This document shows positions 41,487 through 50,766 of a stretch of 64,000 bases of DNA, piece by piece. A program made the translations under genes and the position numbers. This DNA comes from Candidatus Formimonas warabiya (GTDB lineage Bacteria > Bacillota > Dehalobacteriia > Dehalobacteriales > Dehalobacteriaceae): NCBI RefSeq assembly GCF_002777255.1, contig NZ_CP017634.1, forward strand, positions 5,840,903 to 5,904,902, read 5' to 3'. Within the stretch, counting starts at the first letter, position 1, and each line of letters begins with the position of its first letter. Below the pieces are notes generated by a model. That model was not told the DNA's origin and did no database searches. It was given only the letters and a program-made list of their open reading frames with translations.

Positions 41487-43742
41487 GTGAAAGAGAATTT
41501 TGATTATGTGGGCAGGAGTTATCCGATTCATGATGCCCTCGGTAAAGTAACCGGGGGATTAGTTTATGCCGGTGATATGAAATTTCCCGGTATGCTTCAT
41601 GCCAAATTATTACTCAGCCCCATTGCCCATGGAATAATTAAAGAAATTGATACCCAAAAAGCAGAAGAACTTCCAGGGGTAGTAAAAGTTTTTTCTTATA
41701 AAAATTCTCCCAGCACTTCCTTTAGTCGATATAGGCTTTTACCTGAGCAAGAAAACTGTCCGGCAGATCAGGTGCTATTTCCCAGGAAAGTTCGCTATTA
41801 TGGGGACTGGGTAGCTGTGGTTGTGGCGGAAGATGCGGACATTGCCCAGGAAGGGATCAAATTGATTGACGTGAAATATGAGGAACTGCCTGCTGTCACG
41901 GATTTATCGGATGCCTTAGAGAGTGAGACGAAGATTCATGAAACCGGAAACTTAATTCATCAATATGGATATACCATCGGTGATGGGGATCAGGATGGGG
42001 AAGATGCTGAAGGCAATCAGGTGATCTTGGAAAGTACCGTTCGTACGCCCAAAACCCATCATGCCACCATGGAAACACACGTTTGCGTAGCCCAGTATGA
42101 TTTTTCCGGGAAAATTACTATCTGGTCTTCCTGCCAGGGGGCTTTTGCCGTGAGAACGATCGTTGCTGACTTTTTAGGCCTAAGCTACAACAAGGTCAGG
42201 GTGATTAAGACTCCCGTGGGCGGGTCATTTGGGGGAAAACAAGAAGCGATTTTGGAGCCTTTGGCCGCCTTTTTGGCGAAGGAAACCCGGTCTACGGTGA
42301 TGTTGAAACTAAACCGGAAAGAATGCATCTTATCCACCATGACCAGGCCGGAAGTGGAAACCAGGTTGAGAACGACGTGTTCCCCAGATGGGAAACTGCT
42401 CAAATGTGATATTGACGCGGTTTTGGATGCCGGAGCTTATGCCACCAATGCCATGGATTACATTGGGGGTACCATGGGTAAAATTGCGAAACTATACCGA
42501 ATACCCCACGTTAACTATCAGGCAAAATCTGTCTATACCAACTGTCCCGTTTCCGGAGCCATGAGAGGGTGGGGGTCACCGGAGTTTTTTACCGCCGTGG
42601 AAGTGCAGATGGATCAGATTGCGAAAAAGTTAAAAATGGATCCGGTGACATTTAGATTACAAAATTTGGTCCACCCCTATGATATGGATCCCGTAAGCAA
42701 AATATCTTTAGGAAATGCCGGGATTATTGAATGCCTGGAAAAAGGGGCCGCAGAGTTTGATTGGTATGGGAGATATCCTGGATCAAGCGGAACGGGAAGA
42801 TTCCGCATTGGTGTAGGCTTTGCCTGCGCGGCTCATAAAACCAGTATGTATGGCGGCGGGCCGGAATTCAGCACCATGACGCTGAAAATGAATGAGGATG
42901 GCACATTTGTCTTAAATACGGCCGTCCAGGATTTGGGATGCGGATCCGTGCAGTCTTTAAGGATCATCGCCGGGGAAGCTCTCGGTATTGATCCGGAGCA
43001 GATTCTTGTTTTGGAAGCCGATACGGACAGCAGTCCCTATGATTTTGGCTCATACGGGACCAGAGTAACCTATGTTTGCGGCGTATGCACCTTAAAAGTG
43101 GCAAACCGGGTCAGGGATCAGATTTTGGATGTGGCTTCCCGGACCTTACAAGTGCCCAAACAATATTTAAAAATTCAAAATGGGCAAGTCTGCTATATGA
43201 AAGATAAGAAGCTGCACCTTAGTTTTAAGGAGATTGGCATCATTTCTAAAAATAAGTATCATCTGGATATTATCGCTACCGAAACCTATCATGGTGTTTC
43301 CAACCCGGGTGCCTATGGGGCGCATTTTGCCGAGGTCAAGGTGGATAGGTCAACCGGATTAGTAAAAGTCACCGATTATTTGGCTGTTCACGATATCGGA
43401 CAGGTGATTAACCGCAGCATGTGTGAAGGCCAGGTACAGGGTGCGGTACAAATGGGAATCGGCTATGCCTTATGTGAAGAAATCGCTCTAAATGCGAGAG
43501 GACAGGTGATCAATGACAGCTTGAAAAATTATCATGTCATCAATGCCCCAGACATGCCAAAGGTCCGGGTGCTTTTGCTGGAACGGGGAGGAGATGACGG
43601 TCCCTTTGGCGCAAAAGGGATAGGCGAAGTGGCCGTAGTTCCTGTGGCTGCAGCCGTGGTAAATGCCGTCAATCATGCTCTGGGGACAGATTTGTCCCTT
43701 CTTCCCTTGACGCCGAAAAAAATCGTGATGGCGATCAGGTAA
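41487..43742 (+). CDS. Molybdenum hydroxylase large subunit (XdhA/CoxL family)
   Basis: This 751-residue protein is the molybdopterin-binding catalytic subunit of a xanthine dehydrogenase-family hydroxylase. The N-terminal a/b hammerhead domain (residues 1-140) is followed by cofactor-binding segments, including GGSFGGKQEA near residue 247, SGAMRGWGSPEFF near residue 354 and the catalytic glutamate region GAKGIGEVAVVP near residue 711. It lacks the Cys-containing active-site loop of CO dehydrogenases, so it more likely hydroxylates a heterocycle or aldehyde. GTG 41487 follows GGAGGTG. The Fe-S subunit follows after 30 bp; no FAD subunit gene is adjacent. It is the largest enzyme of the operon begun at 36335. 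Confidence 0.9.
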   Translation: MKENFDYVGRSYPIHDALGKVTGGLVYAGDMKFPGMLHAKLLLSPIAHGIIKEIDTQKAEELPGVVKVFSYKNSPSTSFSRYRLLPEQENCPADQVLFPRKVRYYGDWVAVVVAEDADIAQEGIKLIDVKYEELPAVTDLSDALESETKIHETGNLIHQYGYTIGDGDQDGEDAEGNQVILESTVRTPKTHHATMETHVCVAQYDFSGKITIWSSCQGAFAVRTIVADFLGLSYNKVRVIKTPVGGSFGGKQEAILEPLAAFLAKETRSTVMLKLNRKECILSTMTRPEVETRLRTTCSPDGKLLKCDIDAVLDAGAYATNAMDYIGGTMGKIAKLYRIPHVNYQAKSVYTNCPVSGAMRGWGSPEFFTAVEVQMDQIAKKLKMDPVTFRLQNLVHPYDMDPVSKISLGNAGIIECLEKGAAEFDWYGRYPGSSGTGRFRIGVGFACAAHKTSMYGGGPEFSTMTLKMNEDGTFVLNTAVQDLGCGSVQSLRIIAGEALGIDPEQILVLEADTDSSPYDFGSYGTRVTYVCGVCTLKVANRVRDQILDVASRTLQVPKQYLKIQNGQVCYMKDKKLHLSFKEIGIISKNKYHLDIIATETYHGVSNPGAYGAHFAEVKVDRSTGLVKVTDYLAVHDIGQVINRSMCEGQVQGAVQMGIGYALCEEIALNARGQVINDSLKNYHVINAPDMPKVRVLLLERGGDDGPFGAKGIGEVAVVPVAAAVVNAVNHALGTDLSLLPLTPKKIVMAIR

Positions 43743-43772
43743 GGGTAATTATCTGGCAAAGGGTGAGGAGAT

Positions 43773-44246
43773 ATGCAGATTACATTTCATGTAAACGGAA
43801 AATTGTACAAGATTGATGTAGATCCGAGAAAAAGACTGATTGATATTCTGAGAGATAACTTAAACTTAACCGGGACCAAGGAAGGATGCGGTGAAGGAGA
43901 GTGTGGTTCTTGCACCGTAATTTTAGACGGCAAAGCAGTGAATTCCTGCCTGGTTCTTGCCGCCCAGGTGAGAGATAAAGAAGTGATTACAGTGGAAGGG
44001 CTGGCCCAAAACGGCGTGCTGGATCCCCTGCAAAAGTCATTTATAGGTCATGGAGCAGTGCAGTGCGGGTATTGTACTCCGGGTATGCTGATGTCGGCAA
44101 AAGCTTTATTGATGAAAAACCCTCATCCTACGGAAAAGGAAATCACGGATGCTATCGCAGGGAATCTATGCCGGTGTACGGGTTATAACAAAATCATTGC
44201 CGCCATTAAAAATGTGGCGGAAGAGCATGGGGATAACGGAAAATAA
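43773..44246 (+). CDS. Molybdenum hydroxylase 2Fe-2S subunit (XdhC/CoxS family)
   Basis: This 157-residue protein is the small iron-sulfur subunit. A plant-type [2Fe-2S] domain has CGEGECGSC plus a later Cys, and the C-terminal helical [2Fe-2S] domain has CGYCTPG and CRCTG. It shuttles electrons from the molybdenum centre to the FAD subunit. ATG 43773 follows GGTGAGGAG. With the large subunit it is missing a local FAD partner; the gene at 89-964 could supply it. Confidence 0.94.
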   Translation: MQITFHVNGKLYKIDVDPRKRLIDILRDNLNLTGTKEGCGEGECGSCTVILDGKAVNSCLVLAAQVRDKEVITVEGLAQNGVLDPLQKSFIGHGAVQCGYCTPGMLMSAKALLMKNPHPTEKEITDAIAGNLCRCTGYNKIIAAIKNVAEEHGDNGK

Positions 44247-44273
44247 TTTAATTATTTTAGATATGGGTAGGGA

Positions 44274-44299
44274 GCAGAGATGCGTTCTCTGCTTTTTTA
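44274..44299 (+). terminator. Rho-independent terminator
   Basis: AGCAGAG-ATGCGTT-CTCTGCT is followed by TTTTT. It closes the long operon ending with the 2Fe-2S subunit and marks the end of the catabolic island. Confidence 0.85.
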
Positions 44300-44432
44300 T
44301 TTGCTATTTTAGGAACTAAAATAAGATAGAGGAATATACTAGAAATTGTAGTGCTAAAAATATATACTTTTTATGTAATGCATTTGTTTTTTTTCGTATA
44401 AATAGGAAAAACAATCTGAAGGAGAGGTTTCC

Positions 44433-46343
44433 ATGTCAAACGAGAAAACAAAACATATGAAGAAACTAACCGTAATAATGGTGCTGATGGCAGTTATTCT
44501 GCTTAGCCGTACTTTCGCCTTTGCCGAAACCGGAGTTCTGAAGAGAAGCGATGTAGAGGATCAGTATAAGTGGAACCTGGAGGACATTTACCAGGACCAG
44601 GAGGCGGTGAAGGCCGACCTGAGCAAGCTGAAAAATAAGTACATACCTGAAATGAAGAAATTTAACGGAAAACTTACCAGTGGGGACAGCCTGCTGAAAT
44701 GCCTCCAATTGAGAGATGACATGATGAGACTGATGGATAAGCTTTATGTTTATGCCCATATGAAATCTGATGAAAATATGGCGGATAATGCCGCCTCCGA
44801 ACTGAGCTCCCAAACGGATGCTTTATACGCGGAAGTTTTGACAGCCACCGCTTTTATCGGCTCTGAGCTGCTTACCTATCCGGAGAATACCATCAAAGAA
44901 TATATGAGTCAGCCCGCACTTCAGGATTATAAGCTGTTTCTGGACGCATTATTAAAACAAAAGGCCCATACCCTTTCCCGTCCTGAAGAAGAGCTCTTGG
45001 CCGCCCTGGCCGATTTCTCAGGCTCCCCGTCAAGTATCTATGACAAATTGAGGGTAGCCGATATGACATATCCCGAAATACTGGATGAAAACGGCGCCAA
45101 GGTCCAGCTATCCCCAGGTATTTATGCCGCTGCCCTGGAGAGTAAAAACAGGGATTATCGAAAAAGAGCTTTTGAAGGGACCTTCAGTTCCTTTGCAGAA
45201 AATAAAAATACTTTTGCCGCCTTAATTGAAGGGGAGGTTAAAAAGAATATTTTCTTTGCCAAAGCAAGAAAATACGATTCTGCTCTTGAGGCGTCCCTCA
45301 CGTCGGAGTTCATCCCTGTTCAGGTTTACGACAACCTGGTCAAGGCAGTAAACGACAATACGGGATACTTGCACAAATACGTGGATCTAAGAAAAAAGGT
45401 ACTGGGCCTGGACAAGGTGCATATATATGATATGTATGTTCCCCTGGTTAAGGATTATGAGATAAAAATACCCTATGAGGAAGCGAAAAAAATGCTTCTG
45501 GAAGGATTGAAGCCCCTGGGTGATGATTATATCCGCGACCTGCAAAAAGGTTTTGACAGCCGGTGGATTGATGTTTATGAAACGGAGAACAAGGCCACCG
45601 GAGGTTATCAATGGGGCGCCTATGATACCCACCCCTATGTATTGCTGAACCAGAACGATTCTGCAGATGCCATGCTGACCCTGGCTCATGAAATGGGACA
45701 TGCGCTAAATCATTACTATACCTGTTCCACACAAAAATATACCAACAGCGGGATACCCATCTTTACGGCAGAAGTAGCTTCCACCACAAATGAGATTTTG
45801 ATGCTGAAGTATTTGATCGCCCATGCCCAAAACGATGATGAGAAGCTTTATTTCATCAATAGTCTGGTTGAACTGATCAGAGGCAATGTATATACCCAGG
45901 TGATGTATGCCGAATTTGAAAAGACCATTCATGAAAGGGTAGAAAAAGGAGGGGCCCTTTCTGCGGAAACTTTGCGCGGAATTTGGAAATCCCTCATGGT
46001 CAAATATTATGGGGAAAATTTTGAGGCAGACGAACTTGCGGATATGTGGTGGGCCAGAGTGCCCCATTTCTATATGGATTTCTATGTCTACAAATATGCT
46101 ACCGCTATTTCCGCTGCCAACGAAATGGTGGAAAATATGACCGGCACAGAGGGAGATACTGCTTCTGCTAAGGCAAAATACCTGGAATTTTTGAAAGCCG
46201 GAAGCAGTGATTACCCCATCGAGGTCTTAAAGGCGGCCAATGTGGATATGACATCCACCAGGCCGGTCGACGACCTTTTAGCAGAGTTTGGGAAACTGGT
46301 GGATGAAATGGAAAGAATTATGGAAAAAAAGAATGGAAAATGA
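44433..46343 (+). CDS. pepF: Exported oligoendopeptidase F (M3B metallopeptidase)
   Basis: This 636-residue protein is an M3 family zinc oligopeptidase of the PepF type, which cleaves short peptides. The active-site motif HEMGH lies at residues 419-423 in LTLAHEMGHALNHYY, with the downstream metal-ligand glutamate in the EVASTTNEIL segment. Unlike cytoplasmic PepF, it has an N-terminal signal peptide: a basic start, a hydrophobic LTVIMVLMAVILLSRTFAF core and a likely cleavage after AFA near residue 30. It should act outside the membrane and could supply peptides or amino acids. ATG 44433 follows AAGGAGAGG. It is monocistronic or leads the next gene 146 bp later. Confidence 0.9.
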   Translation: MSNEKTKHMKKLTVIMVLMAVILLSRTFAFAETGVLKRSDVEDQYKWNLEDIYQDQEAVKADLSKLKNKYIPEMKKFNGKLTSGDSLLKCLQLRDDMMRLMDKLYVYAHMKSDENMADNAASELSSQTDALYAEVLTATAFIGSELLTYPENTIKEYMSQPALQDYKLFLDALLKQKAHTLSRPEEELLAALADFSGSPSSIYDKLRVADMTYPEILDENGAKVQLSPGIYAAALESKNRDYRKRAFEGTFSSFAENKNTFAALIEGEVKKNIFFAKARKYDSALEASLTSEFIPVQVYDNLVKAVNDNTGYLHKYVDLRKKVLGLDKVHIYDMYVPLVKDYEIKIPYEEAKKMLLEGLKPLGDDYIRDLQKGFDSRWIDVYETENKATGGYQWGAYDTHPYVLLNQNDSADAMLTLAHEMGHALNHYYTCSTQKYTNSGIPIFTAEVASTTNEILMLKYLIAHAQNDDEKLYFINSLVELIRGNVYTQVMYAEFEKTIHERVEKGGALSAETLRGIWKSLMVKYYGENFEADELADMWWARVPHFYMDFYVYKYATAISAANEMVENMTGTEGDTASAKAKYLEFLKAGSSDYPIEVLKAANVDMTSTRPVDDLLAEFGKLVDEMERIMEKKNGK

Positions 46344-46489
46344 ATATACCTAAAAAAAGAGAATACTGGTTTGAAAAAATGAAAGGAACTTGTCTGAAAT
46401 AGAGGAATTTAATAGAAATTGTGGAATTTTTCACAGAAAAGATTTTTTCCCCTGTCCTGGGAACAGATGTGAGATGTGGAGTGATCTGA

Positions 46490-48211
46490 ATGGAGGCTAA
46501 AAAAACGGCTTTGAAACCGTCAAACCTCATTTATGGCCTTGAGGAGATGCCGCCTTGGGGAGCCATGTTTTTCCTTGGGCTCCAACATGTCTTTGTGATG
46601 TCTATCGGCATTGTGTTTCCGGTAGTTGTTTTGCGTGCCATAGGCGGGTCTCCGGAAGCGACACAGGCTATTGTAAGCCTGTCCATGATTGCAGGCGGAC
46701 TGGGCACGATTTTTCAATCTTTGCGCAAAGGTCCTGTAGGTTCGGGCTACTTGTGCCCGGAAGGGCCGGATCCTTCATTTCTGGCTGCTTCTATTCTTGC
46801 TGCCCGTTTGGGCGGCGTGCAGCTTCTTTTTGGTATGACGGTGGTGGCCGGATTGTTTGAAGTATTTTTGTCCCGGATTATTTACCGGGTACGATTTCTT
46901 TTTCCTTCCGAAGTAACAGGAGTTATTGTCGCCATGGTAGGTATTTCTGTGATTCCCTTAGCAGTGAGCAATTTTATGGGAATCGGCGGTACGGATCTGA
47001 TTACCAGCAGCGGGGAACTTATGGTGGCCCTAATTACCTTGATGGCGATGATCGGCATGAATGTGTGGGGTAAAGGACAGATAAGAATGTACTCCGTGTT
47101 GATCGGCATGATTGTTGGTTATTTCAGTGCCATGGTGCTGGGCGTGTTGACGGAAACTGAGCTGGTCCAGGTTTCCCAGGCCGCTGTATTTTCGATTCCT
47201 TTTCCCAAAGTGTGGGGTTTTTCTTTTCGGCCGGATCTGGTTTTGCCTTTTTTTATTGCGGTCATTTGTTCTACGCTGAAGAATGTAGGGGATATTACTA
47301 CCTGCCAGAAAATAAATGATGCGAATTGGAAACGGCCTGACTGGACTTCCATCCGGGGAGGAATTTTTGCCGATGGGCTTGCGGCTACCGTAGGAGGTTT
47401 TATCGGCGGCATGGGGCAAGCATCCTACTCGGCAAATATTGGGCTGTCGGTGGCTGTAGGAGCGACCAGCCGGCGTATTGCCTGGGCGGCAGGGGGGATT
47501 TTTATTTTCCTGGCGTTTTTTCCGAAACTGGCCGCTGTATTTACGATCATTCCCCGGCCGGTGATGGGTGCGGCCCTGATCTTTGCAGTGAGCTTTATGA
47601 TATTGGCAGGAATCCAAATTATCGTTTCGCGCCTGATTGATACCCGGAAAACCTTCATTGTGGGGATATCCCTGATCCTTGGGCTTAGTGCCATGGTTCC
47701 CGGTATCTATGCGATTGTTCCCGACTGGCTGGAACCGGTTTTTGATTCTCCTCTTTCCCTCGCTACGGTCTCGGTGGTTGTGCTGAACCTTATTTTGCGC
47801 ATCGGGGTAAAAAAACATCAGTCGATTCAACTGGAACCGGGAGTATCCAACTATGAAGAAATCTTAAACTTTATGGAAAAACAGGGCGCCGCCTGGGGAG
47901 CCCGGCGGGAGGTTGTGCACCGGGCGGTAATGGCGATCAATGAATCCCTGGAAACAATCCATAATTTTGGGTTGTCCCAAGGAAAGGCCATCGTCCAAGT
48001 GAGCTTTGATGAAATGAATCTGGATGTGGAACTCAATTATGAAGGCATTCTGATGGAGATTCCTTCCGCACGCCCCAGCCCGGAAGAATTGTTTGCCGAT
48101 GACCAGGCTTTTGCCAAATTAGCTGGTTTTTTGGTCCGGCGGTATGTGGACGGTGTGCATGCCCAAATGAAGAATGACAGGTGTTACGTTAAGCTGCATT
48201 TGGATCATTAA
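46490..48211 (+). CDS. NCS2 uracil/xanthine permease with degenerate GHKL-like tail
   Basis: This 573-residue protein is a nucleobase:cation symporter-2 family permease with about 12-14 membrane helices in residues 20-440. The transport core includes the GSGYLCPEGPDPSF region near residue 85 and the family signature around TTCQKINDANWKRPDW. Residues about 445-573 form an extra soluble domain. It reads as an RsbW/HATPase-like fold: RREVVHRAVMAINESLETIHNF resembles the N-box helix and KLAGFLVRRYVDGVHAQMKNDRCYVKLHL the final strand pair of the RsbW-type protein at 50767. The catalytic Asn and glycine-rich motifs are lost. The tail is probably regulatory, maybe binding a STAS protein. Xanthine or urate uptake would fit nearby molybdenum hydroxylase genes. 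Confidence 0.85.
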   Translation: MEAKKTALKPSNLIYGLEEMPPWGAMFFLGLQHVFVMSIGIVFPVVVLRAIGGSPEATQAIVSLSMIAGGLGTIFQSLRKGPVGSGYLCPEGPDPSFLAASILAARLGGVQLLFGMTVVAGLFEVFLSRIIYRVRFLFPSEVTGVIVAMVGISVIPLAVSNFMGIGGTDLITSSGELMVALITLMAMIGMNVWGKGQIRMYSVLIGMIVGYFSAMVLGVLTETELVQVSQAAVFSIPFPKVWGFSFRPDLVLPFFIAVICSTLKNVGDITTCQKINDANWKRPDWTSIRGGIFADGLAATVGGFIGGMGQASYSANIGLSVAVGATSRRIAWAAGGIFIFLAFFPKLAAVFTIIPRPVMGAALIFAVSFMILAGIQIIVSRLIDTRKTFIVGISLILGLSAMVPGIYAIVPDWLEPVFDSPLSLATVSVVVLNLILRIGVKKHQSIQLEPGVSNYEEILNFMEKQGAAWGARREVVHRAVMAINESLETIHNFGLSQGKAIVQVSFDEMNLDVELNYEGILMEIPSARPSPEELFADDQAFAKLAGFLVRRYVDGVHAQMKNDRCYVKLHLDH

Positions 48212-48295
48212 GGCATAGGCTGTGATCCGTGAAGAGGATCCCGGGCATAAAAATAAGCATGGCACATACATTTTTTACATGAAGGGGGTTTCTTC

Positions 48296-49144
48296 TTGGG
48301 GAAAGAGCAGGAGGCTTTTCGGGTGAGAACGATGACACGAAAAGATGTGGATTTGGCTGTAGAGTGGGCGGCCGCGGAGGGGTGGAACCCGGGATACCAT
48401 GATGCCGAGTGTTTTTATGCGGCAGATCCCCAGGGATTTTTTCTGGGAGAATGGGACGGGCAGCCTGTGGGATGTATTTCTGCCGTTTCCTATGGGCCGG
48501 CATATGGTTTTTTAGGTTTTTATATCGTGAAACCGGAGTACCGGGGCAAGGGATTAGGACTTAAACTGTGGCAAACGGCGCTGCACTACCTGAAAGGACG
48601 TACCATCGGTTTAGACGGGGTATTGGCCCAGCAGGATAATTATGCCGACTCCGGCTTCCAACTGGCGTACCGCAATATTCGTTTTTCCGGCCGGTGCGGC
48701 GACTTTCAGACAGGAAAAGTTTCCGACCTGACACAGGTTCCTTTTGCCGATGTGGTGGAATATGACCGCAAAATGTTCGGCGTTCCCCGGCCCCGCTTTT
48801 TACAGGCCTGGATCGGGCAGCCGGGAAGTTCATCCCGGGCAGTTTTGGCGCAGGGAAAATTAGCCGGTTATGGGGTCCTGCGCCCATGCGCTCAGGGCTA
48901 TAAAATCGGGCCCCTTTTTGCCGAGGATGAAGAGACGGCGGATCAATTATTTTGTGCGTTAGCTGCTCGTGTCCCCGGAGCCGATGTTGTTCTTGATGTT
49001 CCTGAGCTTAACATACCCGCTGTAAATCTAGCGGAGCGGTATCATCTTCAGCCGGTTTTTGAAACGGCCAGAATGTATTACGGGCAACCGCCCCTTTTGC
49101 CCCTGCACAAGATTTTTGGGGTGACAAGTTTTGAACTGGGATAA
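48296..49144 (+). CDS. GNAT-family N-acetyltransferase with C-terminal extension
   Basis: This 282-residue protein has an N-terminal GNAT domain (residues 5-130) with the acetyl-CoA-binding segment YIVKPEYRGKGLGLKLW. It has a second C-terminal half of the Acetyltransf_18/YitH-like type. Two starts are possible: TTG 48296 behind GAAGGGGG, or GTG 48323 exactly 8 bp behind AGGAGG. The first keeps the initial beta strand FRVRTMT and is used here. The acetyl acceptor is unknown. It stands 85 bp after the permease gene on the same strand. Confidence 0.82.
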   Translation: MGKEQEAFRVRTMTRKDVDLAVEWAAAEGWNPGYHDAECFYAADPQGFFLGEWDGQPVGCISAVSYGPAYGFLGFYIVKPEYRGKGLGLKLWQTALHYLKGRTIGLDGVLAQQDNYADSGFQLAYRNIRFSGRCGDFQTGKVSDLTQVPFADVVEYDRKMFGVPRPRFLQAWIGQPGSSSRAVLAQGKLAGYGVLRPCAQGYKIGPLFAEDEETADQLFCALAARVPGADVVLDVPELNIPAVNLAERYHLQPVFETARMYYGQPPLLPLHKIFGVTSFELG

Positions 49145-49233
49145 AAGCTGTATCTTTGCACCAATAATGCTCTGAAGATGAGCAAGGAATGGGAAAATCT
49201 TAGATTATATAGATGAGGCAAGAGGTGTTTGCA

Positions 49234-50154
49234 ATGGAACAAAACGATGAAGTGCAGAAACAACAGGATCTATCCGACCAAAAGGCGGATACCGCCAAGT
49301 ATGGTTTTATCCTCGGACTGTTAATCAATGGGACCGCTCTTTTTGCCGCGGTGCTGGCGAATTCTTTAGTCGCTGTGTCCGATATCATCAACGGGTTAAC
49401 CGAAACCCTGTCCATTTTTTTAACTTGGTTAGCCATGAAAAGGGTGGCAAAAGGGAATGTGCATCAGTATAATTACGGTCAAGGGAAGATGGAGAACCTG
49501 GCCAGCCTAGGTATTGTCCTAGCCTTATTGTTTTCTTTTACGCTGATTTGTATCAATGCGGTTGCCCGATTGCAGCATCCTAGCATGGTTAATCTGTCCG
49601 GTGTGATGCTCTATCTTGTGATGGCCCTGATTGCTTTGGCAACAAATGTTTTTTTCTGGTTTCGGGCCTACCATTTGGCCACTATTGCCTCGTCCCCGGG
49701 AATTGAGGCCCAGTGGCGCCTTTTTCGGGTAAAAGCGATTTCAAATGCTTTTGTTTTCGTTTCCCTTGGGCTTAATGTTGTTTTCCACTCCTATTCTTGG
49801 GTCGGGTATCTTGATCCGGCATTTTCCTTGGTCGTGGCGTCGATGATTCTGGTTTCCGCATACAAAATTTTTACGAAATCTATTTATGACTTATTGGATG
49901 GCGCTTTGGAAGAGAACGTTCAACTCATCATTATGCGGGAACTGGCGGCCCACTTTGACGAGTATCAGGACTTTCACGGGGTGCGCTCCCGCCGGGTGGG
50001 CAGCAGGGTCTTTATTGAACTGTTTTTACAATTTGATCCGGAGCGTACCATGAGAGAGGTGCAGGACAGCATAGATACAATCAGAAGAAGTATGGAAAAA
50101 AGTATCAAAAGCAGCCAGGTGATCATTATGCCATCAACTTCCCGGATTGCCTAA
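49234..50154 (+). CDS. Cation diffusion facilitator family transporter
   Basis: This 306-residue membrane protein belongs to the cation diffusion facilitator (CDF/ZnT) family, exporting divalent metals such as Zn, Mn or Fe by proton exchange. It has about six membrane helices (residues 20-210) and a cytoplasmic C-terminal ferredoxin-like domain, FHGVRSRRVGSRVFIELFLQFDP. Helix 2 reads SDIINGLTETLSIF, where typical zinc transporters have HxxxD, and helix 5 region YLDPAFSLVVASMIL also deviates, so the metal site may be altered. I chose ATG 49234 behind GAGGTG over ATG 49213, which lacks a site. The metal cannot be assigned. Confidence 0.85.
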   Translation: MEQNDEVQKQQDLSDQKADTAKYGFILGLLINGTALFAAVLANSLVAVSDIINGLTETLSIFLTWLAMKRVAKGNVHQYNYGQGKMENLASLGIVLALLFSFTLICINAVARLQHPSMVNLSGVMLYLVMALIALATNVFFWFRAYHLATIASSPGIEAQWRLFRVKAISNAFVFVSLGLNVVFHSYSWVGYLDPAFSLVVASMILVSAYKIFTKSIYDLLDGALEENVQLIIMRELAAHFDEYQDFHGVRSRRVGSRVFIELFLQFDPERTMREVQDSIDTIRRSMEKSIKSSQVIIMPSTSRIA

Positions 50155-50317
50155 GCCGGTTTTTTGGTCCTGGGGAAAATGATGGCCGGTGCCATGCTCC
50201 CTCAGGGACATTTGCCGGTAGAACTTCCCGGCTTCTGCCAAAGAGGATGGGGGATGCAGGATTTTCGATAATTGTCTAATAAAATAACATCACATAAATT
50301 TTTAGGAGGGTAAAAAA

Positions 50318-50650
50318 ATGGAGATTACAATTCAAAACGAAAACGGCTATTTAGTGGTGAAGGCGGTAGGAAGACTTGATACCAACACGGCAGCCCAATT
50401 CGAACAGGAGTGTGCTCCCTGTTTGACCGGGACGGCGAACAAAACCGTTCTGGATTTCTCGAAGCTGGAATATATCAGCAGCGCCGGGTTGCGGTGCATT
50501 TTAAGCATGGCAAAGAAACTGAAGGCCGGTGGGGGCAGTCTGGTTCTTTGCGGCTTAAACGGGTTGGTGGAAGAGGTGATCCGTATTTCCGGTTTTGACA
50601 GTTTCCTGCCCATTTTTGCCGATGTAGCCTGCGCAATAAAAGAAAATTGA
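50318..50650 (+). CDS. STAS-domain anti-sigma factor antagonist
   Basis: This 110-residue protein is a single STAS domain like SpoIIAA/RsbV. The phosphorylation loop reads YISSAGLRC, with Ser55 in the position of the phospho-serine. Such proteins bind RsbW-type kinases in their unphosphorylated form. ATG 50318 follows TAGGAGGG. An RsbW-type kinase gene lies 117 bp downstream, followed by an amino-acid ABC transporter, so this pair may control the transporter or an unlinked sigma factor. Confidence 0.93.
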   Translation: MEITIQNENGYLVVKAVGRLDTNTAAQFEQECAPCLTGTANKTVLDFSKLEYISSAGLRCILSMAKKLKAGGGSLVLCGLNGLVEEVIRISGFDSFLPIFADVACAIKEN

Positions 50651-50766
50651 ACAAAAGGTAATGAACAAATGATGCCATAAAAGAAAATATCCTTAAAGAA
50701 ACGCAAGTAAAGATGTTCGATTGACATTACAAAAGAATTTGATATTATTTTGTGCTTCGGAAAGGA

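Noticed and set aside
41487..44246. Aerobic-type CO dehydrogenase
   Set aside because: The large subunit lacks the Cys-containing active-site loop of CoxL, and the neighbours are amine and hydroxy-acid catabolism genes.
47030..47830. Long open frame on the minus strand (266 codons) inside the NCS2 permease gene
   Set aside because: It lies antisense to a clear permease gene, is rich in Arg/His/Asn/Lys as shadow frames are, and has no family motif.
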